A stretch of DNA of 64,000 bases. Source: Chaetorhynchus papuensis. Taxonomy: Eukaryota; Chordata; Aves; Passeriformes; Rhipiduridae. How positions within the stretch are numbered: position 1 is the stretch's first letter; every line of letters begins with the position of its first letter. Positions 23,742 through 36,269 of the stretch are shown one piece after another. Under the pieces are notes generated by a model that saw only the letters and a list, made by a program, of their open reading frames with translations, ran no database searches and was not told where the DNA came from. A program made the translations under genes and the position numbers. Where the stretch lies: contig VWYX01000670.1 in NCBI GenBank assembly GCA_013396525.1, forward strand, positions 404,243 to 468,242. The letters are read 5' to 3'.

Positions 23742-25630
23742 TTTGCCGAGCAGGAGCGGCACGGTGCGCAGGAACGTCGCTGCACAGCTTTCTGAAGTGA
23801 AAACAGAGTTTGGAGGGACTCTGCTGTGGGAGGCAGAAGGCAAACAAGCCCTGTGTACATAATATTGCTGTCTTGCTGGGTTCTGACATCTGAAGAAAGC
23901 ATATGCTGTTTATCACTGTTTATAACAAGAGAGATGTTATCAGTGAAGACTGTACATCTTATTTTCTGTAACTGATCTCAGTGCTCCATTTGCAATGTGT
24001 GCAATTTGTACATAGCTTTTATTTAAGGAGAATTTCTTAAGTTTCCTTTTCACCTGGGGGTTTTGAAAGGGTTGCAGAAATGCCTATTTAAGAAAAACAG
24101 TCTTCTTTTTCTATCTTTATCTTACCTGCTGCTGTACTGGCAGCTGTAAATGGTGTATCTTATGGTTGTGTTGATTCATCTCCTTTCCTATGACAACTGA
24201 AGATAGGGCTGTAGTTCTTACTGGGAGGATAGAAGTTACACCACTTGCTGCATAATGTGCACGAGAGAAGGCAGCTGAGTATTTAAATACTGTGCTCAAA
24301 CACAACTTCCCAGCTGCTTTTTTAGCAGCAATTCTCACATGCTTGAATTTGATCTAGCATACAAGCTGAGCCCATCTAACTTCCAATTCATGTTAGAAAA
24401 CAGGTAGAAAGGATGAAACTGGTTTTGGGTTCAAGCCGTGGTTATCACTACAACAGAAAAAAAAAAAACAAACCAAAAAAACCAAACAAAACCAAACAAC
24501 ACATCCAACACCAGTTAATCTGGGGGAGTTTTTTTATTTTTTTTTTTTATTTAGGAAGTGTGTGTGTAACCAAAATGTGAATTTACAGCTGAGAATTCAG
24601 TGCTGTTCAAGCCCTAGCTGATTCTTTTGCTGCTAAACTATAAGGAAATTTGTTCCTTGGCACAAAGCAGCATACTTCCTGAACTCTTCACTTCTCTACT
24701 AGGTATTTTTCTGTCTTACAAATTTAGCGTAACATTTCTGTTAGAAGTATTTCAACTAAGTAAAATGCAGTGTGTGTATGGGTTACTGTTGCAGTTAAAT
24801 TTGCAAGACAGCAGATCAGCACTGTTGCTGTCTAATAGTTTTTCTTTTGCAGCTAATGTTTCCCTTAGTTCCGTTTTCGGACAAACTTGAAAAAGCTTGG
24901 GATTGGGTGCAATGTATCGCACAGCAGCTGGCTCCTCTTTCAGCAGAGGCAGCTTTGGAGCAGAACAGCTTCTGGTCGTGACTGGGACCGTCCACTGCCC
25001 TTCTACCTCCAGCACTTGGGGCATTTCTTTGAATTCAAAAGCTTGTCCTAAAATGCCAGGAAGAGATATACTTCTGTGAAGAAAGAATGGTGCTATACTT
25101 AAAGCACAAGGCTGGGAAACGAGACCAGTAAAACCTGAGCTCTGGGAGAGTCACTCTTGGAAGGCCCTCCACTTATTTTCTTGTATATAAATGGGGTAAT
25201 TTGCAAAGGATGCAACAAAGATGGATCAGTCTGTTCACAGAGTGCTTTCAGATCTCTGGGAGCAAAGTGCTGTCAGAGGACAGACTGGTTGCAGTGGTAC
25301 TGCTCACAAATACTGCTAACTCCAGCCATACCCAAACTTAAGGCAAGCTCTGAGCGGATTCCTTGCATACCCTTGTTCTGCGGCCTCAGGTGGTGCCATT
25401 CCCCCTCGCTGCCACACTGTGCATGCGATTCCCGTGCAAAAAAGAAAGAGTCAAGGTAACCTCGTAGCCTTCCTGTGTTTGCTGTCAATACAGTTTCTGT
25501 GAAATGTCTAAAACACCTCAGGTCCTGAAGTGAAACAGCAGCAGCCTGTTTGTTAGACCGAGCTGGGCGGTGTTGTTTACCTTCTGTTGTTTACATGTCT
25601 GTGTAAATAAAGAACACTGGTATTTGTAAA
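23742..25630 (+). other. DCBLD1: DCBLD1 3' UTR
   Basis: Runs from the stop to about 20 bases past the AATAAA at 25606. It includes an A-rich stretch (24457-24505, aaaccaaaca-type) and a T-rich stretch (24529-24553) that could pair in RNA. No AATAAA was seen between the stop and 25606, so this is the likely main end. The 3' boundary is inferred from the signal only. Confidence 0.7.
25602..25611 (+). terminator. DCBLD1: DCBLD1 poly(A) signal overlapping a Pumilio-type site
   Basis: AATAAA at 25606-25611 overlaps TGTAAATA at 25602-25609, which fits the Pumilio consensus and holds a UGUA as bound by CFIm. Cleavage is expected about 10-30 bases downstream. Confidence 0.75.
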
Positions 25631-28600
25631 TCAGCCACGCAGGCCTGCCACTTCACTGGGTGACTTGATCATCGCTGCACGCCCACTCTCGCCACATACC
25701 CTGCAGGGTGAGAAGGAAGTGTTCCTTACGCCCTGCAAAAGTGCCAGTTGCGCTGCTGCAATTGGCGGCCCCAGTGTGACAGGCTAAAAAAAGATCTCTC
25801 AGTGCCCCATTTAGCCCAGATTTTCTGTCCATAAGCTCTAGAGAGGAACCCACAAACAAACTCCTGCGCCAAACCCCGCTGCTGGATCCATATGATTGAG
25901 AAAAGGATGAGGATGCCCTCCTGATGAGCCTGAAACCAATCCTCTGCCCACACGGCTAATTAGCCTGACGTCACTTGACAAAAAAGTCAGTAATCAGGCC
26001 TACTCCCCATTTAATGAGGCAGCTAAAAAACACAGCAATGCAAGGGGACCAGGCAGCAGATGACACTGCTTGTATTATAATGAACTTTTTGCATACTTCT
26101 GCCACATGCATGGCACATCTGCAGTGTGGTACAAGTGTCAAAGGCTTCTTGGCAGCATCTGCCCATTTCTGCTGTCATTCAAACCCATCTTAACACAGCT
26201 GATTTAGCCTAATGGAAAGTTTGGTCTCAATTTGCACCTTGCCTTCATCCCCACCCACTCAAAAAACCCCCAAAAAAACAACAAACCTGCAATGGTGGCT
26301 TAAAATAGATCCACAAACATCTTGAGCCTCCCCTCACAGTGGCTTGGTGCTGACAGGGACTGAGGCAGCACATCTCCTGGTCACTGCCATGGTGCTTCAC
26401 GGTTCACATCTTAGTGACTGCTGTGCATGGTTAACACTAAAAGCTTCGGGCCCCTCCACCTTGGCCTAGGGGATTTTTAGCAACCCTAGCAGCAGGGTTG
26501 CTGTCCTCTGCAGTAGCAAGGGAACTTCCTACCCTACACCTCTGTATCCTAGTGGTGGTAGAGATACAAAATCCTGGTGTAGGAATGAAAGAGGATTGCC
26601 TGAATCTTAGCAGTGCCAGTGCTCATCCTCATGTCCATCCTCTGTAAATGGCTTTTTACATACTGATACATCAAACTCCAGCTCATCTACATCAGCCTGT
26701 CCTCACTGACAAAACCAGATGCAGGTATAACACCGGCAGCCTTATAAAACATCACAGGTGTAAAAACCTTTGTTCCACAATGAAGGTTAGAGTATGCACC
26801 ATTTGGGGATATTTCCACACTCAGGAGGCCTGATAGCTCTGGATCTTTCTCCAGCATCTCTAGAGATTGTGTGAGAGCAGAGTCTGATCCCCCAGTCAAT
26901 GGAGACCTTCAGTGGTGTTTTGGTACCAAACTTCTTCCTCGAGCAGGCACTCCCAGTGGTTTGGAACAGTAAAGCCAAGTCAGAGTCCACAGGAAAGTTA
27001 AATATTAACTGCTCCTGGCACTAAGGACCTGCCTGTCCCACTGCTATTGTCAACAAGTCTCTGACTTTGCTGGGAACAGGGGCAGCATTGTAACTGCACG
27101 TGTCTGAGCAAGGGAATGGAAGGAGATGGCTCTTGAGGTAAGAAAGTGTAAAAAATGGTGTCAGCTACCTACAACTGAAACCAAAAAATGACAGCATGCA
27201 TTTCCAGCTGGTGCCTTATATTTAAAACACAAATTACAAAGAGCAACTACAACAAACGTTCCAAAAATACCACAGGAAAAACACAAATTTTCTTTGCTCT
27301 CACCTCCTTAGACTGGCAAATAAATAGCAAATCCTTATTTCTTCTATCAAGTACCTTTCTAATGCTCAATACAAAAGCATTTTTTCCTATCAAGTGTAAT
27401 TCTAAAGAGTATTTCTTTTAGCTGATAAACTTCAGATATTAAACCCCACCCTAGTACCTACCACGATCTTTACATCCAACAGGCAATAGATTAAAATTAG
27501 CCCCAGACTGGAATTAGGATTTCCTGGCTCAGGGCGTGTTCTGCTTAGAGCGTCACCTGCTCTCTTTTTATGGTCTTTCTCTGGATCAATGGCCTGGCCC
27601 GGCCTCACCTCCCTCTCCAGACACCAGCCACAGAATGGGTTCAACCAGCTTAGTAGCCCACTCATTGCAGCAGTGTGCAGAGATGGGGGCAGGCAGGGAA
27701 AGCCTGAGGCCAATCTGCACCCCTGGTGTCTGGGAGTACTGAGAGCACAGAGCTGAAATGGCAACAGTCACAGCAGTGTCTCTAACACCTGTGTGTAAAT
27801 GACAGATCCCTCCCTGCCTCCTTATTTAAAAAAAACAAAGGAGGGTGGATTCCAATCATTAGAAGCAGCTTGTGAATCCCGTGGCTGGTCTGCATTATTG
27901 GCATGGCTTAAACCTGGGAAGAGTAAGTTTTTATTACAGACATCCTTCAGATTTTTCCCACTGACTGCCAAAGAACTGGCAGTTCTTCACGCCATGGGCA
28001 GATTTTAGTGGAACCCTGTCTGAGGCATAAAATATTCCCTACACAGGATGGGAATATCAGGCTATAGGTCCCATTACAGGAGCAGCTGCCTAATTGTGCT
28101 TACCTGTTTGGTGGATCACTATCATTTAAACAAAAACAAAAAATGAAGAGAGATCTAAGAAGGGAGTCTATGGTCTCACAGCAGTCCTGCAGGATCAGAT
28201 GCCCACTGAAAAGTAAACTTGTAGAAATCCATCTGTATTCTTCTGTCCACCCTCTCTCCTAAACCAGGCTAGCTTTGCTCAGCAAGTGGGCATCTCAAAG
28301 GCTCCCCAGCCTGTAATCAGGCCAGACCCAAGGAATGGCAAGATTATGTTGTTGCATCTCTTTTTCCTTATTGTTTTCCATAATAAAAACTGTGTACTGA
28401 CCTTTCTCTCCAGTGTCAGCTATGATGTGAGTTTGTATTGACCCCCAACCTCCACTGTGACTAGCACAGTGTGAAAGCAGAATTTACCATCTCATTTGAA
28501 ACTCATCAGTGTTGCTGATACCGACACTGAAAATTACCCTGCCAGAGCTGTGTGGGGTTAACAGGCAATGCCTGTGAACTACTGAAGGCAGAGTGAGTTT

Positions 28601-28969
28601 CACAGAACATACTTATTTAAAAGGAAGGTGCCATTTCTGCACAATCAGTTTCAAACTTAAAATAGAAACCTCTCCTGAGGGCTTCCTTTTTTTGAAGCCC
28701 CCCTCCTCCCCCCGGTACAGTCCTACAATCCATTAAGGACATGTGACAAGGAGTCAGATAAAGTATTTCTAAACTAGATAAAGACAAGAGGGAAGACATC
28801 CGTAGTTGGAGAAAACTCATGCTACCCGTGATAAGGAGGATGCCTCACATCTGACTTTCTGTGCTATCTCATTGTATAGTCTCAACATGAGAATCTGGAG
28901 AATTTTTCATTCAAACTTCACCGATTTGTTTAGGCTTCGCCTCACATTAAGTGGCTGTAAGTCCTGAAA

Positions 28970-28999
28970 AACCTTTGCCATCGACAGTAGGCAAAGGTT
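28970..28999. repeat. 10-bp perfect inverted repeat
   Basis: Arms aacctttgcc (28970-28979) and ggcaaaggtt (28990-28999), with a 10-base spacer. The right arm reads on as CAAAGGTTA, resembling half of a nuclear-receptor DR1/HNF4 site. Function unknown. Confidence 0.8.
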
Positions 29000-31368
29000 A
29001 TTCAGTAACCTCTTGCCCTGGCCTGAGTTAATTCATTACTTACTCAGACACTCACAACACAGCTACTGCTCTGCCATGTGACATCCAAGAGATTACCATC
29101 CTGTTTATTTTTGTACAGTCACAAGTACAAAAAAGAGACATCCAGGAAGGAGACAACTTAATCAAGTTAAAGCACAACATAATTCTTCACCATAGCAAAA
29201 AATATAAGTCAACAAATATGACATAGTAGTGTTACCAAGGCTTTTGTGCCCTGAATAATCACCCTGAACAGACCTCAAGAATCCATAATTTTGACTAGAC
29301 ACAAAATTTTTAACAGACTTTACAGGAAAAGCTCCCTTAATACATTAATAATCTGCATTACTGGCTAACCTGAAGAGAAACAGTACCCTGAATACTCAGC
29401 ATTTCCTTCTACAAAATCTGAGCTACCAAAAAGAGCGAGAAAACTTACAAACGTAACAAATTATTCAAAGATTGTAACATTCTCTCAGCCAGATCAGATG
29501 ACAACAGACAATAATAGACTTTAAAAACACATGTATATTGCCTACTAGAAGGCAGGCAAAAAGGTAGGGAGGGAGCCAAGATTCTAGGCTTAAAAGAAAC
29601 TCCAAGAACAATTTAAAACAAACAACATAGAAACACACAGCAATGGCTGATGCCTGACCCATGACAGGGAGCTTATCAGGAGTCTTCCTCCACGAGGAGT
29701 GGCAGATAGCAGAGAAGATGGTGATGCTTGCCATAAAACAAGGGGAGAAAAGACTCGGAAAGACAGTAACAGTACCCACCACCCCACCTCTGCTCCGAAT
29801 GATTTAACCCCCCGAGCAGTTACTAGAGACTGGTCTTTACAAATGTGTTCTGTGCATCTTAATTTCTCTGGCCCAGGCAAACACCATTTCACAGATAGGC
29901 GGACTGAGATAGACAGATATGCTGCCACCTGTCCAGAGCTGTAGCAACAAATCAAACCTATCCAAAAATGTAAAGGCCTCTGAAAACACCAACCAGAAAC
30001 CTGTGAAAAGTCCTCTGTCACGGAGGGAAAGAGAGGGGCGATAAAGACTAAGACGAGCTAGCAGACCTCACTTGAAGAGGCAGCTTTTCTTCACATCTAT
30101 GGCTAAGCTTTTTATCCTTAAGTGACACCATCTGTTCTGACAGACAGTTTTATAAAATTTGAATAAGGTGACCTGGATAAAGCATGCCTGTTATATGGAA
30201 ATGCCGGTGTCACACGTGGATGTGCAAAGGTTGTGGATGGTTCATGCACCTTCTCTTCCACACTTAGCCAAGCGCTTCCAGCGTCTCATCAAAAAAGGCA
30301 CAAGCTTTTTCTGACACACCACAACACAAAGAGAGCCATGCTTTTATTGACAATGCTGCAGGATGTTTTCTACTATCATACAAAGACCTTGCAGATAGCA
30401 TTCATACTCCTTTAAGGTAAGTATTTCATGTATATAGGTAACTTATTAACATATGAAGTCATGGTCCATCCTCCTCCCTTTGCAGTACAACCGCATCACT
30501 GTACAAGGGCCAGCATCAAGGACATAAATATGTCTCTGAACATTCTACTGATCACCTGGTTAATGACAAAAAACAAGGTCTGGAGACTGGACTATCATTT
30601 GGTGGTCACTGGAAACGAGTACCAGTAGAGAAAAGACGATGGTGGGTCAACGTGAACTGACCTTCCTCTTTCTCCAACCAAGAGGATTCTGTCTGAAACG
30701 GGACTAGAGCAAAACGCAATTGTCATCTCCTTTTTTTTCCCACTTCACCTCACCAGTTTGACATGACCATGGGCAGTCTCTGTTCCAGCAAAGATTCCAG
30801 GACAAGGCTGGCTCTGTATCATGACTGAAGGGCACTGGCAAAGTGCAGGCAGGAGTATTTATGAACCTACCTGGTATCTCATTTCATATTTTATCAGTGC
30901 ATTTGGTCCCTTCTTTTGGAAAGCCTTAACCCATCCACAAACAAGACATAAAAAATTTCCCTGCTTGTCTCCGAGCTTGTTAGAGAGCAGAGCACTAATT
31001 TTTTTTTAAGTAATTTATGGGGATAACAAGTGTTTTTTAGCAAGTCATGAATGCAGAGCTATATGAAATGATACATGTCTGTGTTCATGTGTGTTTGGAC
31101 ATGTGCTTCGCTGATATGTAGAGAGCACAATTTCTAACTGTAAGATGTGCCATCTGCAAACTACTTGCTACAGGATGTCAATTAGACTGGATGTTAATTA
31201 TTTAAAGATTACATGTTACTAGAAATAGTCCGAATGAATAAAGTTTTTCTATACTTTTAAATTAAAAACTCCAACCAAACCACAAAAAAATGAACAACCG
31301 ACCCACAAAACAATAGGTTCCGTTTCTCAAAGCTCGATAAAGCTGAAGATTGGAAGGAAACTGCTGCC

Positions 31369-31397
31369 CCCTCTTGGCACCACATGCAAATGCAAAT
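31369..31397. promoter_or_regulatory. Overlapping octamer (POU) motifs beside a C-rich CTCF-like string
   Basis: ATGCAAAT occurs at 31384-31391 and again at 31390-31397. Just before it, ctgccccctcttggca partly fits the reverse CTCF core, with mismatches. Only the octamers are exact consensus matches. Regulatory use is inference. Confidence 0.35.
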
Positions 31398-34300
31398 ACT
31401 TTGCACGAAAAAAAGAGGATTCTGGTCACAAATTACTGAGTAATAGACAAGTTTGGGTTTGGAAAACAGCATAAAACTGACACAGCCCCAAGTACACTTG
31501 CCTACTTACCCAGAACACTCCAGACAAACCCATTAACTTAGTAAGATGTGGGGGTCATAAAACATAGAACTGCCATGTTTTTCATTTTAAAATAAAAGTT
31601 ACTAATACACGACCTGGATTTAAAACAACACTTCAATTAACACTTAAAGGAGCACCCTAATTCTGCTGGCTTCCCGAATTGTCTTATAACACCCCACATC
31701 TCTCACAGATGAGAACACCTAAACTGCCACACTGGAAAAAAAAGGAAGAACAAATAAACAGGAAAGCCTGAAGTAGCACTCAATTGACAGCTATCAAGAA
31801 ATCCCCATTTATCATATATAAAAAGGCAATTTCTCAGTTCCAAGCCCAAACCTGCCACCCTCAGAAGCTGAGGGTAACCACAGTAGGGTTTAAATCACAG
31901 TGCACGTGGGGAATCCCTTCTCACAGAACCACAGACCAAGCAAATTGTAAATTAAACCAAGAGGAACTGGTGCATTTATGAACATAACTCAAAGGCTTCA
32001 CTTCTACAAGAGGATCAGCATGGGCAACCTCCAGCAACCTTCTTCCCCTACCTTTAGCTGAAGAAGAGTCAACAGTGGCAAACTCTCTAAAGGTTGTTCC
32101 AGCAGGGATTGAACAGGGACACCCCATTTCTTATTGGAAGGGAAAGCATTCAAATCAAGGACATTTCCAGCAGTGTAAGCCCAGTGGGCCAAATATGTAA
32201 CTATTCCAGTTCAGCAGCATGACTGTTAATGCTTCCATTCCCCTAAAGAAATGGATGACAGACAGAAACACTTGGACAACATCAAGTGAAGTAACATTAG
32301 AAAAAATATTTTCATGGGAATCTGACATTTCATTTGACAGAAATAGTATCTATGCAAATATTTAGACAGTTCATAGGTAAATTAAGATTTCATCAACAGG
32401 ATTTACAGAGATTTACAGATATATTTGAAGACTAGCAGTTTTAACAGAAAAGTTACTCAGTAACTGTCTCCCAAGCACTCCTGACTTCCAGCACTACAGG
32501 CAATCAAAACATGTCTGTGAATGCCTGTACTTTCACTTTACTTGTATTTACATTTTCCTAAACTCCTGATTGAGACCCACAACTGGTGAGGGGCCCCACA
32601 ACTGATGGAGGGGAAGCTGGGGGGCCGGCTAAGGCTGCAGCGATTTTGCATTTCAAAAAGGAAATTTGGAGAAATAGAGAGTGCTGAAAACACTGTAGGG
32701 AATTGTGATCTCTATCTGCAGTAGAAAGTTACAAAGAAAAACTGTAACCAGTTCCCCTGGGATCAACAGATGGACTAGTCACATACCTCTGACCGGGAAC
32801 TGGAAGAGCATACCCCTGCAGAGCCTTCTAAACGCTGGCAGCTCCAGCGCTTACCTAGGGACAGCTGGGAGACACAAGTCTCAGCACACGAGGCAGAAGG
32901 CTGACAAAGAGACACCAAATAATTTTAACAGCTGATTGAATCAAGCACTCGTATGGAGTGTGGAAAATTTACCCAAGTGACTTAAAATTTTCACCTTGAA
33001 AAACACTACTTGGCCTTTTTCAGCCTTTTGGCTCAGAAGCATCATGTCCTGCACAGGAGAGGACATCAGGAGCAGATTCCGAAGCAGCTCTGTAGGAAGG
33101 GAACACCAGGCAAACAGAGTAGCTAAGACAAGGCTACTCTGAAGCAATAAAAGCAACAGCTGCCTCCATGAGAAAAGAAAATCCAAAGAAATTGAGTATT
33201 TATCTTTCAAAGTCAGCACTTCTCATCTCCTCGGTTCCCTTCCAACTGTGAAACTTCTAAGGAATTGGGAATTGTGTCCTGTTGGAAAAGACACACTGGA
33301 CAAGGTGATAATATTTTCCAATTATCGCAGTGTAAGTTCAAGCTTATAAAGGCAAGCTTGAAATATGTTAACCCATTTTCTTTTCAGGCCATTGAGCTGA
33401 GGTTTTAACCAGCAAAAACAGACTTCTTACACATATCCTAAGTCAGGACGCATTTCTCTTCTGTCACACGTGGGTCTCTGGAAACAAAACTGCAGAGTCC
33501 TGTTCAGTGACTGCAGTTACATCCCTGTCCTTCAGCAGGACACTGGGACACAAATTTTGAATGATCTTCCTTGACCTCAGGTGACATAAAGAAGCAATTT
33601 TGTTTCTCCTCTTTCTATCATCTTCATTCATAGCTGCCTCTATTCCTCTGTTTGTTCTACAACAGCTCAAGCAAGATTTCTCTCCTTTCCCTCTTCCTTC
33701 CATCTGCTGAAGTCACCCATATTTAAACCCTCCTAAAAATTTTAGAGCTAAAAATTAAGTAGTTAACAGTTCCAGCCCTCACCAATTGTACATTCTACGC
33801 CTTTTCATCCAACATGACTCAGCCTTGTCTATTGAGACAGTTCCTACGCTCACAGTTTGCTGCCCTCTGCTTACACACTCCCAATAAATCCTTCAGCGCT
33901 GCCATAATTATACCACTACCAGTTACCACACCACTGCCTTTCACTCGAGCTCTCTGCTCATTCACACAAACGTGATGCTTCAGGCCAACACAACCACTCA
34001 AGTATAGGTGAGGGATTATTTCTTCTAAAATACAATTTAAAACACAAAACAGACACTCAATCTGAACAAAAAGACTTCAATGTCAGGACTAAAAGTTTTA
34101 ACTTATAAAGATAAGTGTTTTGTAACTTCAGTGGAAAAGTAAGAGTATTTCGGAACGCATGGAAAACAAACAAATACCAACTAAAAAAAAAGAGAGATAA
34201 TGGACAGTTTCCACAATTTTACCCAAATGACTTAACCTTTTGACAGGTCTGGATCCTTAGAGCTCTTCCTAGTCAAGGGCCTCAGAATATTTATGGTCGG

Positions 34301-34621
34301 ACACTGCAAATTTGAGGGTTTTTTTGAACTGAAAAACATTCAGCAGGAAATGCATCTCAATGAAATTTGAGACATGTCCTCTAACTGTGTCTTTCAAAAA
34401 ATGTAATTTGCTCTTAACCATTGCTGGCCAAGACTGGATTAGAGTCAAACTTCACATTATACTGTTTTGATTTCCCCCATATTATTTGGCCAGGCATGGA
34501 CTACACGCTTAACAGACAAAGGACACACACAGGGTTGGGTCTTTTTTATATATAAAAAGAGAAGAAAATGAATTACAACTCTGAATGAGGTGCAGAAATC
34601 ACTGCAATGCAGAAGAGTATA

Positions 34622-34627
34622 TTTATT
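34622..34627 (-). terminator. GOPC: Candidate distal GOPC poly(A) signal
   Basis: AATAAA on the minus strand, within aaataaatata. Chosen as distal end by likely UTR length. Three nearer hexamers are alternatives. Confidence 0.35.
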
Positions 34628-36240
34628 TACAGGCTAATAAAAATATATTATATTCAGCTTAGCTAGGTGTATGCATGTTTTGCAAAATGTTCTATCCACT
34701 ACAGAAATGAATGAGAGTAGCCCATGATGTAATTATGTCTGGACAAATACAATAAATATCTGAATTTTGTTCGATACAACTGTGGATTAACATATATTTA
34801 GACAGATACAAACCCTCTTCATTGCCGAGAATACACTTCCACAAAGGAAATACTACATACAACCTTTGATCACAGTTAAATTTATTGCCATAAAGCACTT
34901 TCTTTATCTTACATGCTTTTAATTAACATTGGTCCCAGATGCCAACAAACACTGCCCACCTTTAGCTTAAAATACAATTGTCTTACTGAAGATTTTAATA
35001 GGAAAGGAATTATATACCAAAAAAAATTGCAAAATTATCTTTAGAATATTATTTTATTTTTTTAAGTAAAAATATATATACACTCGCAAGTAAACTGTTT
35101 TACACTTTAAAAAATAAAAATGAAGTCTGAACACTGACTTTCCTCAGAAATTCTTCCAAGTCTAACTCGTTCAACCTCTGGGAATCAGCAGGACTGAGTC
35201 TTCCAGTTACTGACAAAAGGGAGAATACACATTTGTCCATTGAATCTGGAAATCTCAACTTGCAAAACTTGTCTCAGTTAAAATATTAATCTCTAAGCAT
35301 TTCAGTATGATTGCAAATAAACCAGCACGTTAAATCAGCTGGTAAGAAGTACAGCATACGTGGAGACAGACTGTAGTGTCTGAGCAAAATCCTCCCATCC
35401 AGGGCTTCCTAAACAAAGATCATAAAAACTGCTGGGAAGGAAATCTGGTGATAATTTACTGCTACCTGATATGTCTACTCCTAGTTATTTTCCTCAGCAA
35501 TTGTTCCTTCTGTTGATCTCATACAGAGATAAAAATAAAGAAGGCAAGAGCAGAGAAAAGGTCCAGCAGATGAAGAAAAGAGCACGGCATCATGTGAAAC
35601 TGGCAGACGAGGAATGTTAGGAAAAGAACGCTAGAAACATTCTTCTGCTTCAGGTTAAAACTGATCAAATGCGTTGTACAGAAAACACAGTGTGCCAAGA
35701 AGTATGGAAGAACAAATAAATTAAAAATTTCACCTTTCCCTCAAATAAAGGGAAACTGTACAAGCAAATTGAATGTCTTTTAAAAAAGTTACAAGACTAG
35801 TTGGACAAGTCTAATTTCTTAGAACTGCAGAAGATTTCACACAGCGATGATTTTCAAAGACAAGATGACCACTACCTAGCTTTGAACTATCCCTTCCTGA
35901 CAGAGGACATCGAGTGTTCCAGGCCACAGACAGTTTCAGAGTGCACTCTGCTTGAGTAGCTGTGGGAAAAACACAAATCTGGATGCAAAAGTTCTGGCAG
36001 TGGATTCATCTGCTAACACACAGCCAACGTGTCCTCAAGTTTCTGAAGCTTCAGAAAAAGAAACATGCCTGGGGACCTGTTTCTTCTTCACACAGCTTTA
36101 TTTTTAAATACTAGTTTCTGTTCAGTGAAAACTGTACAGCCTTGACTATTTTAAAAACCTTCAACAGTATGCTGTATGACAAACACGAGTATAAAAAATG
36201 AACCAAATAATGTTACTCCACTGAGTAAGTGGCACTCATG

Positions 36241-36269
36241 CACACACACACAGACACACACACACACAA
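36241..36269. repeat. (CA)n microsatellite, one interruption
   Basis: CA dinucleotide repeat with a single CAGA interruption, in the probable GOPC 3' UTR. Confidence 0.9.

Larger units (their letters stand above)
25631..34599. other. Intergenic region between convergent DCBLD1 and GOPC
   Basis: About 9 kb without an exon, RNA gene or transposon that I can support. Open frames are short and lack family signatures. Notable items are a 10-bp inverted repeat at 28970-28999 and an overlapping octamer pair near 31384. Part of the right end may belong to the GOPC 3' UTR. Confidence 0.65.

Noticed and set aside
33015..33045. U2 snRNA-like string (gccttttggct.aga)
   Set aside because: Only about 11 bases match the U2 5' end and neither the branch-site recognition region nor the Sm site follows. 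Likely chance.
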